From contig JBDKFK010000048.1 in the NCBI GenBank assembly GCA_039798745.1, positions 1 through 6,187 of the forward strand: a stretch of DNA of 6,187 bases, read 5' to 3'. The stretch comes from JBDKFK01 sp039798745. Lineage in GTDB: Bacteria > Patescibacteriota > Microgenomatia > UBA1406 > GWC2-37-13. Shown here piece after piece: positions 3,901 to 6,187 of the stretch (positions within the stretch are counted from its first letter, which is position 1; every line of letters begins with the position of its first letter). Both the position numbers and the translations under genes were made by a program. Below the pieces are notes generated by a model, which was not told where the DNA came from, did not search any database, and saw only the letters and a list, made by a program, of their open reading frames with translations.

Positions 3901-4520
3901 GCGAATTCTTTCATAATACCACCGAACACATCAAGAGGCATTTCCTGTACTCCGAAAATTCTTCCCCACCGTATGACGCCCGCATCGGCAGATATAAGGA
4001 CTCCATCAACCTCTTTTGCCAGCATAATAAGGTCGAGATCGGCGAGACTATCAATAAAACCAAATCTGGTTGCTTGACGGTAGCGCTCTCTGAAATTTTT
4101 CACGACCGGACCAATGGTCATCTCAAAGTCTTTTTTTGAAAGCTCAGGTTTACCCGTTACAAGCTTTCCTGCTTTGTTAATTTCCTCTTCTGCGATTCCG
4201 ATACCGCGATATGAACGTGTACGGATTTCGTCAACAAGCTGGTATATAACCGCGCCGGCAACCTGCATATCGTTTACGTGGGGCGCTTTTATGATGAGCT
4301 GACTAAGGAAGTCGCGGATGAATTGCTGAGATGTATCTTCAAAGAAACTCAAAAACTCCTCAACTACTCTTGGTGGAGTATAAAATTCACCAGCTCCGTC
4401 TTTCTTATACGCTTTCATACTCGACGTAAGCACCCGGACAACCTCTTCTGTCTTGGTGCCCAGATCCAAACCAGCCTCCATGTTAAAAAATAAATTGGTG
4501 TCGAGAACAAACTTCTTCAT
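3897..4520 (-). CDS. HARP-type protein-only RNase P (PIN domain, PF08745-like)
   Basis: The 207-residue product matches my recollection of Aquifex Aq_880 (HARP), a PIN-type nuclease that removes 5' leaders from pre-tRNA without RNA. Matching stretches are FVLDT (4-8), GEFYTPP (44-50), a helical arm with VDEIRTR (96-102) and GIGIAEEE (106-113), FRERYRQATRFGFIDS (143-158) and VDGVLISADAG (171-181). Aspartates D7, D157, D161 and D179 keep the spacing of the acidic residues I recall as catalytic in Aq_880 (D7, D138, D142, D160; constant offset 19 after the insertion). The helical insertion at about 65-145 is the part that builds HARP oligomers. The frame extends 30 codons upstream of ATG 4520, but that part is unlike the family and contains the likely promoter. 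Other PIN nucleases, including VapC toxins, are shorter and lack the insertion, and no antitoxin gene is adjacent. Confidence 0.85.
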   Translation of the reverse strand: MKKFVLDTNLFFNMEAGLDLGTKTEEVVRVLTSSMKAYKKDGAGEFYTPPRVVEEFLSFFEDTSQQFIRDFLSQLIIKAPHVNDMQVAGAVIYQLVDEIRTRSYRGIGIAEEEINKAGKLVTGKPELSKKDFEMTIGPVVKNFRERYRQATRFGFIDSLADLDLIMLAKEVDGVLISADAGVIRWGRIFGVQEMPLDVFGGIMKEFA

Positions 4521-4572
4521 ACCCCAATGATACCAAATCGCTATCAAAAATGACTGAAAACCGTTTGCCAGG

Positions 4573-4581
4573 TTTATAACA
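4573..4581 (-). promoter_or_regulatory. Extended -10 promoter of the HARP gene
   Basis: Minus strand TGTTATAAA is an extended -10 (TGnTATAAA). Its start would be near 4566, about 45 bases before the ATG at 4520. No well-spaced -35 is seen. Its position inside the longer open frame supports the shorter start. Confidence 0.45.
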
Positions 4582-4661
4582 TGACCTTTTTTGTGTATTT
4601 CGTTCAACAAAATTTTGAGAAAGAATTGGTTATAGAACCTCTCAGGCTGACATTATTTTTG

Positions 4662-4670
4662 TGATATATT
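4662..4670 (+). promoter_or_regulatory. Extended -10 promoter of nrdR
   Basis: TGATATATT fits the extended -10 form TGnTATATT, with CTGACA (4647-4652) nearby but too close to be a standard -35. A start near 4677 would give a leader of about 55 bases to the nrdR ATG. Confidence 0.45.
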
Positions 4671-4720
4671 TTGCAACTCTTTGATCACTTGTATTCTCAC
4701 CCATAGTGGTTTAAATTGAT

Positions 4721-4726
4721 AAGGGA
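4721..4726 (+). promoter_or_regulatory. nrdR ribosome binding site
   Basis: AAGGGA lies 6 bases before ATG 4733 and fixes that start, which also gives the expected MHCLFC N-terminus. Confidence 0.7.
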
Positions 4727-4732
4727 CACAAT

Positions 4733-5179
4733 ATGCACTGTTTATTTTGTAAAAATAATGATTCGGAAGTAATTGAAACAAGACTTGCTGAAGATGGAAG
4801 AGCAATACGCAGAAGACGGGTATGTCCTACCTGTAAGAAACGGTTTACAACCTATGAGCGTGTTGAGGAGCTTCCTATTCTTGTTATCAAGAGGGATGGC
4901 CGGCGCGAACGATTCAGCAGAGACAAGTTACGCAACGGGGTATTAAAAGCTGCTGAAAAGACAACCGTGTCGGCAGAACAGGTACAACAGATCGTTTCCG
5001 CTGTTGAGTCAGAGATAACACAGCAGGGGATTTTGGAGGTGGAAAGCACTATAATAGGTCACGTTATTGCGCAACATTTGAAACAGCTCGACAAAGTTGC
5101 CTATATCCGCTTTTCCTCCGTGTTCAGACGTTTTGTCGACGTCGAGGAATTCGAGAAGGAATTAAAAAAGTTACTGTGA
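4733..5179 (+). CDS. nrdR: Transcriptional repressor NrdR
   Basis: NrdR senses ATP and dATP and represses ribonucleotide reductase operons. The 148-residue length is typical (about 150). The N-terminal zinc ribbon has CLFC (3-6) and CPTC (31-34) as the four metal ligands, with the basic RAIRRRRVC stretch (23-31) and RFTTYERVEE (37-46) characteristic of the family. The ATP-cone domain follows, from about LVIKRDGRRERFSRDKL (50-66) to FRRFVDVEEF (130-139). ATG at 4733 has AAGGGA upstream and gives the usual start right before the first cysteine pair. The gene sits 37 bp before nrdJ on the same strand, so the repressor probably shares a transcript with its likely target. I found no convincing pair of NrdR boxes in the 212-bp upstream gap. 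Confidence 0.97.
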   Translation: MHCLFCKNNDSEVIETRLAEDGRAIRRRRVCPTCKKRFTTYERVEELPILVIKRDGRRERFSRDKLRNGVLKAAEKTTVSAEQVQQIVSAVESEITQQGILEVESTIIGHVIAQHLKQLDKVAYIRFSSVFRRFVDVEEFEKELKKLL

Positions 5180-5216
5180 GCTGTTTCGCGTTGTTATAAA
5201 TTTCCGTGTTAATTGT

Positions 5217-6187
5217 ATGAAACTTACTGGTATATCCGAAAAGGTTTTTATGGATCGTTATTCATTAAAAAGCAAGAAGGGTGATGCTGTGGAAAAGACA
5301 CCGGACGAGATGTGGAAGCGAGTAGCCAAAGCCGTATCTGAACTGGAAAAAAAAGATAAACAGAAATCATATGAGAAAGAATTTTATAACGCGATGCGTG
5401 ATTTTAAGTATGTGCCCGGCGGAAGAATACTTGCCGGAGCGGGTACCGGTTACTCTGTAACATACTATAACTGCTTCGTCATCCCCTCACCAAAAGACGC
5501 GCGTGGAGGAATTATTGATACCCTTAAGCAAATGGTTGAGATTATGGCACATGGTGGTGGTGTCGGCATAAACCTGTCTTCGCTGCGACCCCGTGGTGCC
5601 CGTGTGACAAAGGTGAATGGTTTCTCTTCAGGGCCATGTAACTGGGCTGAACTATTCTCAGTCGCTACAAAAGATATAATCCAGCAGGGTGGCACACGAA
5701 GAGGCGCTCTTATGCTTATGCTCTGGGACTGGCATCCTGATGTTGAGGAATTTATTACCGTAAAACAAGATTTAACACGTATAAACGGCGCAAACTTGTC
5801 TGTTTGTATCTCAGATTCCTTTATGGAGGCTGTTAAAAATGACGCTGATTGGCCACTCATGTTCCCCGACACCAGCGATCCTGAATATGACACCAAATGG
5901 GACGGCGATCTTGAGATGTGGAAAAAATCAGGTAAAAAAGTCATCGTACATAAAATTGTAAAAGCAAGAAAAATCTGGGACCTTGTAGCGGAAGCCGCGT
6001 GGAGATCTGCGGAGCCGGGTGTTGTATTTATGGAACGCTACAACAAAATGCACAATAATTATTACTGGAACAGAATCAACTGCGTAAATCCCTGCGGAGA
6101 AGAAGGACTTCCACCCTGGGGTGTTTGTAACCTTGGGTCCATTAATCTTTCTGCTCTCGTAAAATCAACAGACATCGATAAAAAAGG
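5217..6187 (+). CDS. nrdJ: Class II (adenosylcobalamin-dependent) ribonucleotide reductase, N-terminal 323 codons
   Basis: The frame runs from ATG 5217 to the window edge without a stop. NrdJ reduces ribonucleotides to deoxyribonucleotides with a thiyl radical generated by B12 coenzyme. Visible landmarks: NCFV with C86 (first redox cysteine), GGGVGINLSSLRPRGA (113-128), GGTRRGALMLML (158-169), NPCGE (291-295) with the radical cysteine C293 plus the paired N and E, and C304 in CNLGSINL (304-311) as the second redox cysteine. The first cysteine, NPC and CNLGS arrangement is as in class II enzymes. There is no N-terminal ATP cone: the family core begins by about residue 8 (EKVFMDRYSLK). No Shine-Dalgarno site is seen, so coupling to nrdR translation is likely. 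Class I NrdA is less likely from the NPCGE and GGGVGIN motifs. The C-terminal half is outside the window. Confidence 0.95.
   Translation, partial: MKLTGISEKVFMDRYSLKSKKGDAVEKTPDEMWKRVAKAVSELEKKDKQKSYEKEFYNAMRDFKYVPGGRILAGAGTGYSVTYYNCFVIPSPKDARGGIIDTLKQMVEIMAHGGGVGINLSSLRPRGARVTKVNGFSSGPCNWAELFSVATKDIIQQGGTRRGALMLMLWDWHPDVEEFITVKQDLTRINGANLSVCISDSFMEAVKNDADWPLMFPDTSDPEYDTKWDGDLEMWKKSGKKVIVHKIVKARKIWDLVAEAAWRSAEPGVVFMERYNKMHNNYYWNRINCVNPCGEEGLPPWGVCNLGSINLSALVKSTDIDKK

Noticed and set aside
4521..4610. 30-residue N-terminal extension of the HARP protein
   Set aside because: It is unlike the family, which starts at MKKFVLDT, and it contains the extended -10 promoter.
4650..4712. NrdR boxes upstream of nrdR (ACATTATTTTTGTGAT and TCACCCATAGTGGTTT)
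   Set aside because: Both match the 16-bp consensus poorly and their spacing of about 47 bp does not fit the usual paired arrangement of about 31-32 bp.
5465..5944. 159-codon minus-strand frame
   Set aside because: It is antisense to nrdJ, whose motifs are unambiguous.

Overview
The window looks like a bacterial chromosome segment, most plausibly from a Patescibacteria/CPR-type genome (Microgenomates or Katanobacteria-like). That placement is an inference from three things: an AI-2E-family permease next to a small two-helix membrane protein of a type I associate with those lineages, a class II ribonucleotide reductase with NrdR, and weak Shine-Dalgarno sites on the housekeeping genes. The standard code fits, because no internal TGA is needed in any recognised gene.

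The left third (about 1-2262) is an accessory region, visibly richer in G+C, with all genes on the minus strand. It holds two diverged copies of one module. Reading the minus strand, each copy has a conserved sigma70-type promoter (TTGWGT, 17-bp spacer, TATACT), then a hairpin-rich leader of about 385-400 nt, then a strong Shine-Dalgarno site and a small gene of unknown function. Copy B (promoter near 2202-2230, leader 2195-1794) leads into a two-gene operon (1793-1377 and 1303-806) that ends in a strong hairpin at 755-790. Copy A (promoter near 620-648, leader 613-230) leads into a gene that runs off the left edge. The leaders share short conserved blocks, while the stems between them differ in sequence but still pair. 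That pattern is typical of conserved structured RNA. I do not recognise the RNA class or the proteins.

The middle (2255-4520) has a minus-strand AI-2E-family membrane protein, a divergent plus-strand small membrane protein (3346-3900), and a minus-strand PIN-domain protein (3897-4520). The last matches my recollection of HARP, the protein-only RNase P first found in Aquifex. The final two genes converge and overlap by 4 bp at a shared TTAA.

The right part (4733-6187) carries nrdR, the ATP-cone repressor of ribonucleotide reductase genes, followed 37 bp later by the first 323 codons of an adenosylcobalamin-dependent class II ribonucleotide reductase (nrdJ), cut by the window end. This is a self-consistent deoxyribonucleotide synthesis and regulation unit.
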